From Ophiodon elongatus (taxonomy: Eukaryota; Chordata; Actinopteri; Perciformes; Hexagrammidae), in assembly GCA_016806645.1 (NCBI GenBank), contig JACSYO010002159.1, positions 4,855,501 to 4,919,500 on the forward strand: a DNA stretch of 64,000 nucleotides, given 5' to 3'. The position numbers and the translations under genes are program-made. The number at the start of each line of letters is the position of its first letter. Positions within the stretch are counted from its first letter, which is position 1. The notes beneath the pieces are model-generated. The model was not told the DNA's origin. It saw only the letters and a list, made by a program, of their open reading frames with translations, and did no database searches. Positions 1-20,765 of the stretch are shown here, piece after piece.

Positions 1-3000
1 AGCTGTTCAGCTCTATTCTCTCCTGTGCTGAAGTGTGATGACGCCCACCGGTTTTGATTTGTTGCTTTAAAGAGTAGATGCCTGGTGAGGTATTATGTGG
101 GAGGAAGGAGTAGGTGTGGGGGTTGTGTTGTATTGTACATGTTCTCTAGGAATGGTAGCTCTTTGTGTGTGTTTGAGTAAGTGAGTGAAAGGTTTATTAT
201 TTCACAATCCTCCTCCCTCATTATTACCTCTCTAGGCTGCAGGAATCTCCCTTTATGGAGTAGAACCACGGTTATTGTTTTGCAACACACACATTTCATA
301 TTAACATACACAAATTAAATATGTGGGCATAATCTTTGAATATGTGAAACAAGGTAAGACCTGACTATCGCATTACTGAGCTCACACAAAACATTTTAAA
401 GATATACACACCAGTTCTGTTGGCATGCAGGCTAGGACGAGCTGTGTATTTGCACTAGGCCTGGAGGCTATAGCTTGTGAGTTCAACCCAAATTAAGTCC
501 TACTAATAGAGTTTAAGCTTAAGTAAGTCCTAAAAAATTGCCGGTTAAGCCATGAAGCTAGAAGGCCTTCTTAATAATGCCAGCCTGTGTGAGATTGTGT
601 GCTGGATAGAGGGCAAGCTCCCGATACACTTTGAGTATTGATGTTGCAGTTTAGCTGACACGATTAGTCGGTCGACAGAAATGGGCAACTATTGTGTTAA
701 TCATTGAACAAAAACGCCAAATATTTGATGCTCTTGCTTTTGTAATTTATGATCTTTGGGTTTCATGGGATGTAACCTGTACAATTTTCTGATGTTATTA
801 TTGGAAAACAACTAACAGATGAATCTTTACGACAACTAACCATTCTTTTCATTATGTTCAGTGATATGGTATTCGATAATATTTATTTTTTTACTTCCTT
901 TTGTTGTGTTATGGTTGTATATTTTCACGGCTTTGAGGTCAAGTTGAGACATCTCATTACCAAAAAAGCCTTGTCATTGCAAGTGAATCTTGAATGAATT
1001 GTGTACTTTTAATATTTCTACTGTATTGTAGTGATGAGTACGAAACAAATCAAGTCAGAATTGCAAACAACAGCCACTGGACTGTTGGCTGTTGTGTAGC
1101 AGCGTCAGTTTTCAGTGCAAATCCAATTTCTGAAATGTTTTTCATCGTCGCAGTGTTATAAATAGACAGGTAGGTGGTTGAAAAAATTAAGTGAGATTCT
1201 ATTTCATGTTGAGGATGGCAGACTGTTATAAGCTCAGACATGTGGTAGCAAGGCCCCTGATTTGTGTGGCTATTGAAAGGCGTCAAAGTGGTCAGCAAAT
1301 GAGTAAAAAGCATTTCTTGTCCCATGTAATTTCATCATCTGCAGCCCTTTGACTGATGGAGGAATGCTACACTGCAGCTATCCCTGCCGTCTTTGAAGTC
1401 TGGCGTGTTTGTATCAAGAAAGAAGGAGTGTTAAGACGGATAAATCTGTTTTTACAAGAAGACGCCAACAGACAGTCACGGAGTGTGTGCACGGTGAATT
1501 GTAATGTAGCTGACAAAAAAAATAATTGGAAAAAGTACAAATCTAGATTCAGACCAACAGTTTTTGACTAGTTAGTCCTCGGTGGCTACTTGCAAGATGG
1601 AACGTCACGTACCTGCAGCTCTGCAGCTTCTTCACAGTGAAGGCTTTCTACCAATTATGCTGCTTGGCCTCGGTTTGGCAAATTTAATGCATTTTCATGC
1701 ACATGCAGTACCTTTTTGTATAATATCAGCTCTATAAAAGCTTTTTTCCTGCCAGACAGCAATATAAAAATGTATCATAGCAAAACATATGAACATTAGC
1801 TTCTCAATGTTTAATAATTCCAAATTTGTCATCTGATAATTATTTGGTAATAGTTTCATCATCACCATTGTGATTGTCTAGTAATTGTCAAAGCATTTTT
1901 TTTCCTCGCAAAAATGCCAAACATTTGGTACCTTTCTTTGTCTTAAATGACAAAAACAAGACAAGGTTTTGGATGAGATGAGGATGTCGATTAATTGAAA
2001 AAATAATGCACGACATAACGATCATTATTTGCAGCCGTATACCAACATGGTAACGGATATTGTCTGACTCCAGTATGGGTGTTACAATTCCCAAAAGGGC
2101 AGATTGTTCCTTTTTGTAGAGGAAGAACTGCAGTACAACAAAATCATTCGACTTCATTGTGAGCACCCAACCCAAACCCTTGGCCTCGAGTACCCAGGAG
2201 CAGTTCTGTTTGCTGGTGTCTCTCTGAGCAACGTGGATGTGTTTATTGATATTTTCAGGCAACCAACAATATGGGTTCATGTTTAGTTCTTTTCTTAATG
2301 AATTATGCCTTGAGCGCCCACAAATGCTTCGACCATAGAGACGTGTGTACGTCTCTGCCCCTTTACGCCGGTCCACAGATAAATGTAGTTTCTCTTTCAT
2401 GGTGAATCTCTGGAGAATGGTCTTTTACAATCAAAGATAGTAGTCTGTGAAACACAAGGTCTTCTGGCTAGAGAGAGGCTTTTTTTTTTTTTAAGGAATA
2501 GAGAGCCTGAAGCGCCTCACCATCCCCTCCCCCTGAAAACAAAGGGAGTTGTGTACAGACACTCCCACTCATCACATGTATTTCTGCCTTTCTCTGTTCC
2601 TCAGAAAACCTGCATTAGACGCATTGTGGTGCCCCTCTTGTTCGTAACCATTCACTTTTCGTGACATTTGCCTGCACACACTCTGTTTCTCAGGCTGAAA
2701 TGATGAACACACACGTCTTTCTCTACTCAGGCACAGTAATTGGTTGTGTTGTTTGCAGCACTAGACCTCAGGGTTAGCTTAGCCACCTGCTCATGTGTTG
2801 ATGGCCATTGTTCCTTCCTGCTACACATTTACATGCACATTACAACTTGGCTCACTTGAATAACCGCCAGATTAAGCTCTTACATGGTTTGCTGTTACTT
2901 TGATCTGATGATTTTGTTCGATAATTGCCTGTTAAGACGATGAGAGGCTATGGATTAACGGGTTAGCATTTGTGGTTTTGAGTGAATCGTCTCAACTTTG

Positions 3001-4860
3001 GGATGGATTTCCATGAATTCTGACATTAATGCCCCCCCCTCTGGAATAACTGTACTAACCTTTCTTTTCATTAAGCACAGCGTCACAGAGCCACTCGGGG
3101 GACTCTAGACCTTTAGTCACTATTTCAGATCAACTGTGTTGAATTTTAAAACTTGCACTCTGCTTAACTGGATTACCTCGAGAATGCAACCCCTGATTTA
3201 CCCCAAGTGTCTTCCAAGCCTAGATTTCTTTTTTCTTTCAATGCTGCAGTGTGGTACAGTTGGAATAATCTTTGCCTTTTGCGTTAATCTTGTTATATTA
3301 AAACATTTGCCGTTAGAGAGACTGATTTAAGTGAGGTAGAGAAAGCTAATGATAAATTTAATGAAAAGGGGAGACTGCAGGGAGGGACACCGTTTTCCCA
3401 GAGGATGGAATTAAATCACAGGAGATGCATTAGATTAGCGAGTGTTAATATTTGTTGTGCAGTAAATAGATTCATCAATTCCCCAGGCAAATTATTTTGG
3501 TATGAGATGTGAATTTGGGCAATTGACATATTACCACTCACACGCACAGCTTCATGTTGATACTTTTTTGGGCCACGCATATGTGTGCTTTTTAAGGAAT
3601 TAGTGCCGAAATCGACTCAAAAGCAACTGCACTCGTATTTGTGCTTGCATTCAGTTGCAAAGTGCCTCTTGGCGTTTTGACGTCAGAGTTCCTGGATGGA
3701 GCACTGAAATGCTTTCTTGCCTAATGTGAAGTGTCACTTGGTGCTGTTTGGCATCACCATGGTACTGCGTATGCCCAGTAATTATGACAGTGAAGCTCTA
3801 ATCACCTGAAAGATTCGTTAATTGACCATGAAGCACAAGCCCAGGATGGATCGGTCAGATTTCAGTTTGTCTTTTGGTACAATCCAATTCACAAATCTAC
3901 AGGAAAAAGAATTGGACAAATTATTGATAGTCTGTACATGATAAATGGGTGATGTGCTGTGTGGGGAGAGCTTGCCACAACCTATTTCATGCATTCTTGT
4001 ACATGGCGCACGATGGAGCCACAGTGAAAACCAGACGGAACTGGCCTGATCACTGCCAACACGTACCGACTCCCATCTCGGGCAGAAACAGAAGTACAAA
4101 TAAACCGAAGATACACATGAACTCAAAGAACACACACACACACACACACACACCTTTCCTCTCTTAATTTATTCCTCAGCTGTTCTGCTTTGTGTTTGTG
4201 TGATTCTTTTGTGGCTCTGGCTCATGCTTACTGGATCATTGCTTACTCATAGCTCGGTGCAAGACTCCGGCCTTTTTGTACTATATTTTGTTCTCCGTCA
4301 CTTGCCCACTCACTGGGTGTGTTGTGCTTTTTCATTTGGCTGTCTTAATGTTTGCGTTGCTGCTTGTATTGGATGTTGTGTACGGCACGTCACATATACA
4401 CACAATCATACCCATGCCTCACTTTGTCTTGGACATACATGCATCATAAGGATAAGGATCAATAGGATAAACATACAGGACTGAAAAAAATATGACCTCA
4501 AAGCTGTTTTATCAGCCCGCACTGCTAGAAACAAGTTATGTATGCACATAGACAACTGGATGGTACAAGATATTTTAAAATGGAAACAAACAGCCCATTT
4601 CACACAATATTGACTTTTAAAAAAAATATGTCCATACACCGTTGTGAATTGAGCACAGTTATGTATTTGTTCATATTGGTGGCTAAAGACACAGCAGTCA
4701 CCACAAACACTCACTCAAACTCACATAAATCACTGTCTCCCCTGCTGCGTCACTAACCATTTGCTGTGGCACTGGTGCTTGCTTTTTAGCTATTTCCTTT
4801 TTTCTTTTTTCCTTTTCCTGTGTTCGTTGTAATCATGACCTCTCGCTGTTTTAATTTCAG
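1..4860 (+). other. fam168a: Upstream intron or 5' flank of fam168a
   Basis: This stretch ends at a good splice acceptor (polypyrimidine tract and TTTAATTTCAG ending at 4860). It is therefore most likely intron upstream of the first fam168a exon visible here. It is AT-rich with a short CA array at 4131-4153. I see no exon with a recognisable product. A 170-codon open frame on the minus strand (1888-2400) matches no family I know. The true promoter and first exon of fam168a are presumably left of the window. Confidence 0.5.
4131..4153. repeat. (CA)n microsatellite
   Basis: Uninterrupted CA dinucleotide run of about 23 bp in the presumed upstream intron of fam168a. Confidence 0.9.
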
Positions 4861-4968
4861 ATTTGCATATCCACTTCCACTCCTTCCTCATTTGCATACA
4901 GCAAGAATGGCGAGCGGGCATCCCACAGACAAATTCAGTTTCATGTATCAACCAGACACGCACAAGAG
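4861..4968 (+). other. fam168a: Candidate 5' exon of fam168a (UTR or N-terminal extension)
   Basis: A pyrimidine-rich acceptor ends at 4860, and a second usable AG lies at 4901. Donors follow at 4969 (AGAG|GTACGG) and, stronger, at 5053 (CCAG|GTAAGTTG). An ATG in good context at 4907 (AAGAATGG) opens a frame starting MASGHPTDKF. Both donors leave this frame in phase 2. The next exon's acceptors (AG ending at 5688 or 5697) also keep it open into the canonical ATG at 5711. The exon may therefore be 5' UTR or may encode an N-terminal extension of about 25 residues. The known family start is MNPVYSP, so UTR is the default reading. No transcript evidence is available to me. Confidence 0.45.
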
Positions 4969-5710
4969 GTACGGGACACGCATGCACACACACTCACACA
5001 CACACACACACACACGTATACAATTTCCCATGCCCATATTCTCCATGACCAGGTAAGTTGAAACTTGGAGCACTTGAGGTATTTCCATCTACATTTGGGG
5101 AGGAAGATGCCTTTACGGTAGATGTAGTATGAATTGCTCCGATACTGGTTGCCTTCACCCCATTGCCAGCACCTTAAATGTTCAGTGGTCACTTCTCTGG
5201 ACAATCCTGTTGTGGAAACCTTCTGGTAGAGCTCGTCCTGCCTTGTTGGGTGCAGTAGTGAAAAGGGCAGGTGTGCAACATTTGGCAAGATGCATTTAAT
5301 TCCACACAGCAAACCAACCCATTATTTTCAGTGGATCCATGCGTACTTGTGCATTTCTATCAGTACCTGTGCCTCATTTATTCCAAAAGTCTCCGTTTTT
5401 ACATACATACTTAGGTTGAGCCTACTTGACGGTGATGTATGATGGGACTTGATTTATACTTCTTTTCTTTTTTTTTTGTTGCATGCTGGCAAAATCCTTC
5501 AGCTGGATGTCGCCTTAAGAATCAGAGTTTGGGATTTATGTGTGTGATGAGTGTGTGCGTATGCTTGGTAATCGTAACAATTTTCCTTCCAATTTACACG
5601 GCTTACGTCTCTCTCTCCTCCATTTTTCTTCTGTCTTCTCTTATCCCTTTGCACTCTCCGCCACACTGTCTATTTCTCTCTTTCTCAGTAAGAACAGGTT
5701 AGCTTCAGCT

Positions 5711-14964
<9,254 letters not shown>

Positions 14965-16169
14965 AGCCCAACCATCATGTGAGTGTCCCCATACCTGCTG
15001 TTTGCTTTTTCCTTTTTGAGATGTTCTTCACCCTCATTTTCTCTCCTCCATCTGGGCCCCTCCCCTCTCATCCTTTTTATTGTTCTTTTTTGACTTGATC
15101 AAACTGTGCTGCCTCACATTTCTTTTTTCCTCTTTCCCCTCTAAGGTCCTGAGGCAGCCTTAAAATCAGTCACTAAAGTCTACTTCTGCTTTTCCTTCCC
15201 ATCAGATCTGGAGTCCACCATCGTATGCAACTGCTCAAATCTTACACGGGCTCTCAATGGTAACCATGGGAACTCGGCACCTGTCTGCAAGAACAAAACT
15301 AAAGTGCAACAGCCACTTTACTATTATTGTTATTGTTAGTATGCGACATTCTCTAACGTTTTTACAAAAGCTGCTTTTATTTTTCTCTGTTCATTTGCCA
15401 ACCAGTCATTACCTTATTTTCTATGGTTATTTTGTTTTTTTATTTTATCTCATCTTTTTTTTTTTTTTTTTGTGTGTCTGTCATTGGAACTCCAGAAGGA
15501 CTCTTGACCAATCACGGGTGTCATTTGCTCCTGTTTCTGTGTTGTGCTGGTGTGTGTGGTCCTTCCTGCTGCTGCTGCTCAGTTGGCTGGAATATATTGG
15601 GCACTTATTCCTCATCATCTCCATCAGTCACTACAAAGACTTATTGACTTATGCTGCCAAAGTTTTAACAACTAGATATCAGCACAGGGTTTTAACATTA
15701 TGAGCAATTTAGTTTTCTGGGTTATTTAAGTTTGTTTTTTTTTCTTTTCTTTTTTTTATTCTTTCTTTTGAACACATTGAACTTTTTTTCTACCTTTTTG
15801 TTCTTCCTTCCTCTTTTATCCTTTTTTTTTTATCCACTTTGTTTCTTTTTCAGTTTAATCTCAGTCGTCTTCCAGCGCGTAGCTGTCTGTCTGGCAGTAG
15901 TCGGTCCATCATCCCTGTCGTTACATCTCCATGTGAGTGCTATGAGCAGAGCACTTACTGACCATTACCCATCCTGCTGCGTGTCCCACTGTGTCCACAT
16001 TTGAGTAGTACACACTAAGAAAACATCACTTGCTTCATGCTACATACTATGCAGGCTAGTATGTTGTGACACTATTGGAATCTTAACTTTAGCGTAGGTC
16101 AATGCGTTTAGAAAATGTACGACTATTTATAATAACTGTGTCAACAGTGGGTGGTCGTGCTTACTTTCT

Positions 16170-16171
<2 letters not shown>

Positions 16172-16220
<49 letters not shown>
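16172..16220. repeat. (CA)n microsatellite
   Basis: CA run in the presumed fam168a 3' UTR, one of two arrays about 100 bp apart. Confidence 0.95.
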
Positions 16221-16221
<1 letters not shown>

Positions 16222-16316
16222 GGGGCTCCTGTGGTGCGTCGGAAAACACATGATCACTTAGTGGCACTTACTGCACAATACTTTCCAGTTATGTTGTTAC
16301 TGATCAACACACACAG

Positions 16317-16322
<6 letters not shown>

Positions 16323-16352
<30 letters not shown>
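16323..16352. repeat. (CA)n microsatellite
   Basis: CA run of about 30 bp, followed by ATGACATGACATGG. Confidence 0.95.
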
Positions 16353-16355
<3 letters not shown>

Positions 16356-19300
16356 ACATGACATGGATTTCTGGGGGTGTGCATGGCAGACAGCAGAGAA
16401 GGAGTTTAAAGGGATTGTGTTGGCGCAAAGAGAGGAGAGCGGGACAAGACGAGGAGATCAGACGGGGAGGAGGGAGGAGGAGGAGGAGGTCACATATTCA
16501 CAGTGGGGTCTTTTCATTTCAAGGTACAAGACATTTGAGTTTGTGACCTCTCACCTGCAAGAGACCACACAAACACTCTGCCATTTTGCACTAACGTGTG
16601 TTGTACGTTGATTCCTTACTGCGAGTACATCGCCTCCTCCTCCCTTCCTTCTTCCAGGCAAGGACTTTGTAACCAAACACTCAACAAAAAGAAACCCAGA
16701 CTCTTGAGCATACAGTTAAAAATGGACCAGTCAAATACACGTGTGCTGGTAGATGGATCGAGTTATATCCACAAGTCCATTCCACAGTTGTGCGAGTGCT
16801 GAAAAGACCAAACCCATGACGTGTCGTCGTGCACCACATTTAGGAAGAAATTGTGGCCAATCGGAGGGCTTTGATGTGCGTTTGCCTGGCTGGTCCATGT
16901 CATAGTGATGATTTGTTATTCTCTGAATTTGGGGGTCAACATTTTAACTTTGTGGGAATTACATGCGAATTGCAAGAGGACTGTAGTCAAAAAGGTGCTG
17001 GTTTTAGGGTTCATGGCTACAACAGTTAAAAGGAATTTAGGATGCTTTAGCAGGAGTGCAGAGCCGTGATGACGCAGTGTCACTCAGCCACTTAGTTTTC
17101 AGTCCAGTTGACTTTTAAGACTTTTAGCAGTTTTATGAAAAAGATGAATCCATTTGTTCTCTTTTTTGTTTGTTCACATTTCTGGAAAGGACACATATCT
17201 GCTTTTACTGACTGCATTTTAAACACTATTCTCCATTTAAAAAAAATAAATAAATAAAAAAAAAATCCAGCATAGCTTTGATGGTCATCAGCTGAGGATA
17301 ATATGTGAGCCAATGAGACATGGACCATATACAGCCATTTTCTGTTGCCTTCTTATGCCCATACATGTAAAGGCATTTATGTTCAGAGGCAGTATGATGA
17401 CCCATCTTAACACTACAAACATACCAAGTAGTGGTGGTGGGGTTTAATATTTAGGTAATACTTAGGTAATAAATAATATTTTATTATTTCAGGATTTACA
17501 CAAAAAAAAAAGACAACTTCATAATCAGAGTACAGATTTGTATGACAAAAGCATTTACTGTGCGGGTATATAGATGAAGTGGTTTGATATTGCAATAAAA
17601 TAAGAGGGAACGCCTCCAACTGTTAACATACAGTAATCAGCGTTTTTAATTGATTTTCTTTTTTTAAAATGCTTATTATTGTAATCGTTAAATATGGATT
17701 ACAGGCTCTGTATGCAGCCTCCATTCAATAATTATTACAGTTACTGCTAAGAAGTGAAGTAGAACATATCAAACATTTGGGTATTGAATAACTTTGTGAG
17801 GAAGTATTGCACAACATAAGACAAAAAAAAAAAACTTGACTATAATTTAATGCTAAGTAACAGGTACCTAGACTTTGTAGTGCAGGAGGGAGGAAGAAGC
17901 AATTTATATTGTAATTAAAAATAAAACAATAAGGTTGAATGTTTGAGGTATTCTTAGTCCAGATGTTTGTACACTAGTAGGTTAATTCTCAAGAAAATAT
18001 TGCATAAAGCCGCTGTCGGATGAAAACCTTCAATCTTTGAGCCTTATTTTTTAAATGACCCTTGTATTTTAGAAGATAAAGTGGCTAAATATTATTGGGT
18101 CATGGAGTGTTCCCACCACGTAAGGATCTTGTACATTTGAATTCAAGCCAGTTAAATTAAAAAAGAATACAGAAAGTGTGTTTTCTTGCGACAGCAGTAA
18201 TGTTCCTCATCATTACGATTTATTTAACCAACCACTACTTCTGTCAGTATTTCTCAATTAAGTCTTATGGTTTTTTTTTTCTTCTTTCACTCTGGTCAAT
18301 TGAGCGTAATGGGTATGCATAATATTCAGGTGTATTTCACTATAGCATTGGATCTCTAAGTTTTAAAAAAAAAAAAACGCAGTATATTTATACAGCAAGT
18401 GGTACAGTAATGTATTTCTAGCTAAGCATGGTTGCATCAGTGTGGCAGCTACTGTTTGTGCTTTTAATATATATATATTTTTACCTCTTCTGCATCTCTG
18501 TCCTCTACATATCGGTCGCTGAGGAAGGGGAGACGTTAAGGCGAGGTCTGTCAACAAACTTGTGGAAATTCTCGTCACCAAATCCCACGCTTTGAATTGT
18601 TGCCTGAATTTTACAGACCTTGAGAAAAGCGGAGCATTAATGACGGAACTGAAACGGGTGGCTTTTTGTCGTCGACTAAAACGAGGTCACACCTGTGCTG
18701 TCCGTTTCTGTTCTGTGGGTGAAGAGATGTAATGAATGAAAACCCTCAGCCTCCATGCCCTTTGTGCTGTGCCATATTTCACAACGGTTAAGTAAATATT
18801 AGTTTCTTCTCCTAAGTAACTGGTGAATTCTGAGTCCTTGTTATGTCTAGCTTCCTGTGAATCTGTGTTTTCCTATTACTGTCCTATCCCTCACATTGTT
18901 GTTGATGCGTATTGCCTTTCTCACTTTTATCTTTCTTACTGTATCCTCTCTGTTTATCCTATTTTCACTTCAGAGGCCATTTTGCATCCCTCCCAACCAT
19001 TCAAATAATTGGCTTTTATTTCATTCGGGGATGCAAAATGATGTCGGATCATATGTTCTGCTCCTTTAACACTCTGCTCTGGGTTTTTTTGGTCTTCATG
19101 TGCGATCAGTCTGACCTTTGCAACCCTCACCACCCCGGCTCAGTAGCAGTCATATTGAACTATATGATGGTCTTTTTTTAAGTCTATTTTTTTGGTAGTT
19201 GGGGAAATCTCCACTGAGCATTTTTAAACACTAGATGTCGCCCGTGACAAAGTCTGGAAGTGGCATCACTGGTTCAAGGCTTTGAGCCAAAACTTTAAAT

Positions 19301-20484
19301 GAATAATTTATGGGTGTCATTTACATCGAAGAATCCTAATTGGACGTCATATTTTGAGCACTGAGATTTTTGTCTTTTCCAAATTCAGAATTTTTTTTTT
19401 TTTCTTTTTTCAAAAATGCCATTTTAGACAACAAATACTGTTTTGTTTGGTTGCCAATAAGAGTTTTTCTCGTCTTACGCCGTGGACCAATGCTCTTAAA
19501 AAATGTAATTCTTGTTTTAACGTGGATGCTCAGCAGAGAGGCGGAGCCACAGAGCATTGGGATAGTTGAAGGAAAAGACTCCCAAAGTTGTGTTTTTCAA
19601 GGTGGTGGAACTGCTTCCTCATTTCACCTCATTTCTTGCTTCTCATTTGTTTCAATTTGCACTTAAGTGGAAATGGACAGTTGGACACTCTGGTGTGTTA
19701 TTTTATTTTGGGGGGGGTGCAAAGTTGTCTTTTATCTTTTTGTTTACCGCCGTCACTCTGTCACCGATGACATTTTTAAACGTTGAAAGGTGGTAATTTT
19801 TAATGCAACCAGAACCATTCATAACGCCCTTCCGCTCCTCCATCTCCCCCTACCCTCTCTCCTTTTTTTTTTTTTTTGCCTTGCAGTTGCTAAGTCTTAG
19901 TTATTTTCACAAGTATAAATTAAAACTCTACTATCGCGGTGAATAGTAGGCTCTTAAATGTCTTTGATGTTCTGCTGCAGCTTTTTAATTTTAATTTGTC
20001 AGAGATATCTCTTTGTTTAATTTGACACTAAATGTGATGCAAAAAGTGGAAATTCCTTGTCTTCCAAAAAAAAAATAAAACATACTTGTATTCCCTCCCC
20101 CACCCCACCCCACCTCCCCGCCCCCCCTCGGAACGAGTATTAGGAAAAACCCATCTTTGGAAGTTTTAGTTTGGTACCCAGTTTGCACATGCTATGGTAT
20201 ATCTGTTACCGTAAGGTTGTGTTTTAAACTGAAGCCCAACGTCTGTTCAGCGTTGAGAGAAGTGAACTGTATGTTAGCTATTTGGTCCAGAGTGAAGGAC
20301 CAGCGTCAGGCTTGTGATATGAAGTGTAAATCTGTTTTTAATTTTTTTTTTCTTTTTTTTTATGATTTTCTTTTTTTTTTTGTTGTTGAGGTTTTTTTTT
20401 AAGGATCAGTTAGTGATCTAGTACTATAACTAAGCCAAGTTTGTAATTGTATATTTACTGTAAAATGTAGAACATTGAATAACT

Positions 20485-20490
20485 ATTAAA
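20485..20490 (+). promoter_or_regulatory. ATTAAA poly(A) signal candidate for fam168a
   Basis: ATTAAA followed within 20-35 bp by a TGTTGTTTTGTTTG stretch, which fits a GU/U-rich downstream element. It is the best 3' end I can see before the intergenic region. Confidence 0.5.
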
Positions 20491-20755
20491 ATTTTCCTAT
20501 AAAAGGAATGTTGTTTTGTTTGACCTTTTTTCTTCAGAATTTATTGCCATTTTCTTCCGTAAATCTGGAAACAAATGTCTTAACAGACAATTCATCCCAT
20601 GATACTGAGAATGTAAAAGACGTGTCCTATTGTACGAAAGTAAACCTGTTTTATTGTTTATTCACGCAAGTGATTGCACAACAATGTATTCCATGGAAAT
20701 TAACCGAATACCGTAACAGAAAAGTCTGAGCCTCACCTTAACAGAGCGCCTACGC

Positions 20756-20765
20756 TATAAAAGGG
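20756..20765 (+). promoter_or_regulatory. TATA-box match downstream of fam168a
   Basis: TATAAAAGGG is a full consensus TATA box. About 37 bp downstream of its end, at 20802, an ATG opens a 61-codon frame (to 20987) ending in RVAPWIRISV. Nothing recognisable is encoded. It could be a small unannotated transcription unit or a chance match. Confidence 0.25.

Larger units (their letters stand above)
14965..20490 (+). other. fam168a: Probable 3' UTR of fam168a
   Basis: From the TAG at 14962-14964 no other gene signal appears until an ATTAAA at 20485-20490, which is followed by a T/GT-rich stretch (about 20506-20530). I therefore read about 5.5 kb as a long 3' UTR. Human FAM168A, as I recall, also has a very long 3' UTR. 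It contains two CA arrays (16172-16220, 16323-16352), a purine-rich GGA patch (16440-16490), many T-rich runs, and a C-rich patch at about 20093-20127. A possible UTR intron donor (CAT|GTGAGT) lies at 14978-14985. The UTR extent is inference. Confidence 0.5.

Noticed and set aside
1730..1745. TATAAAAG-like word
   Set aside because: It has no exon, donor or ORF at a suitable distance and lies in presumed intron.
1888..2400. 170-codon open frame on the minus strand upstream of fam168a
   Set aside because: It has no recognisable domain, an ordinary AT-rich base composition and no splice or promoter context; it is probably chance.
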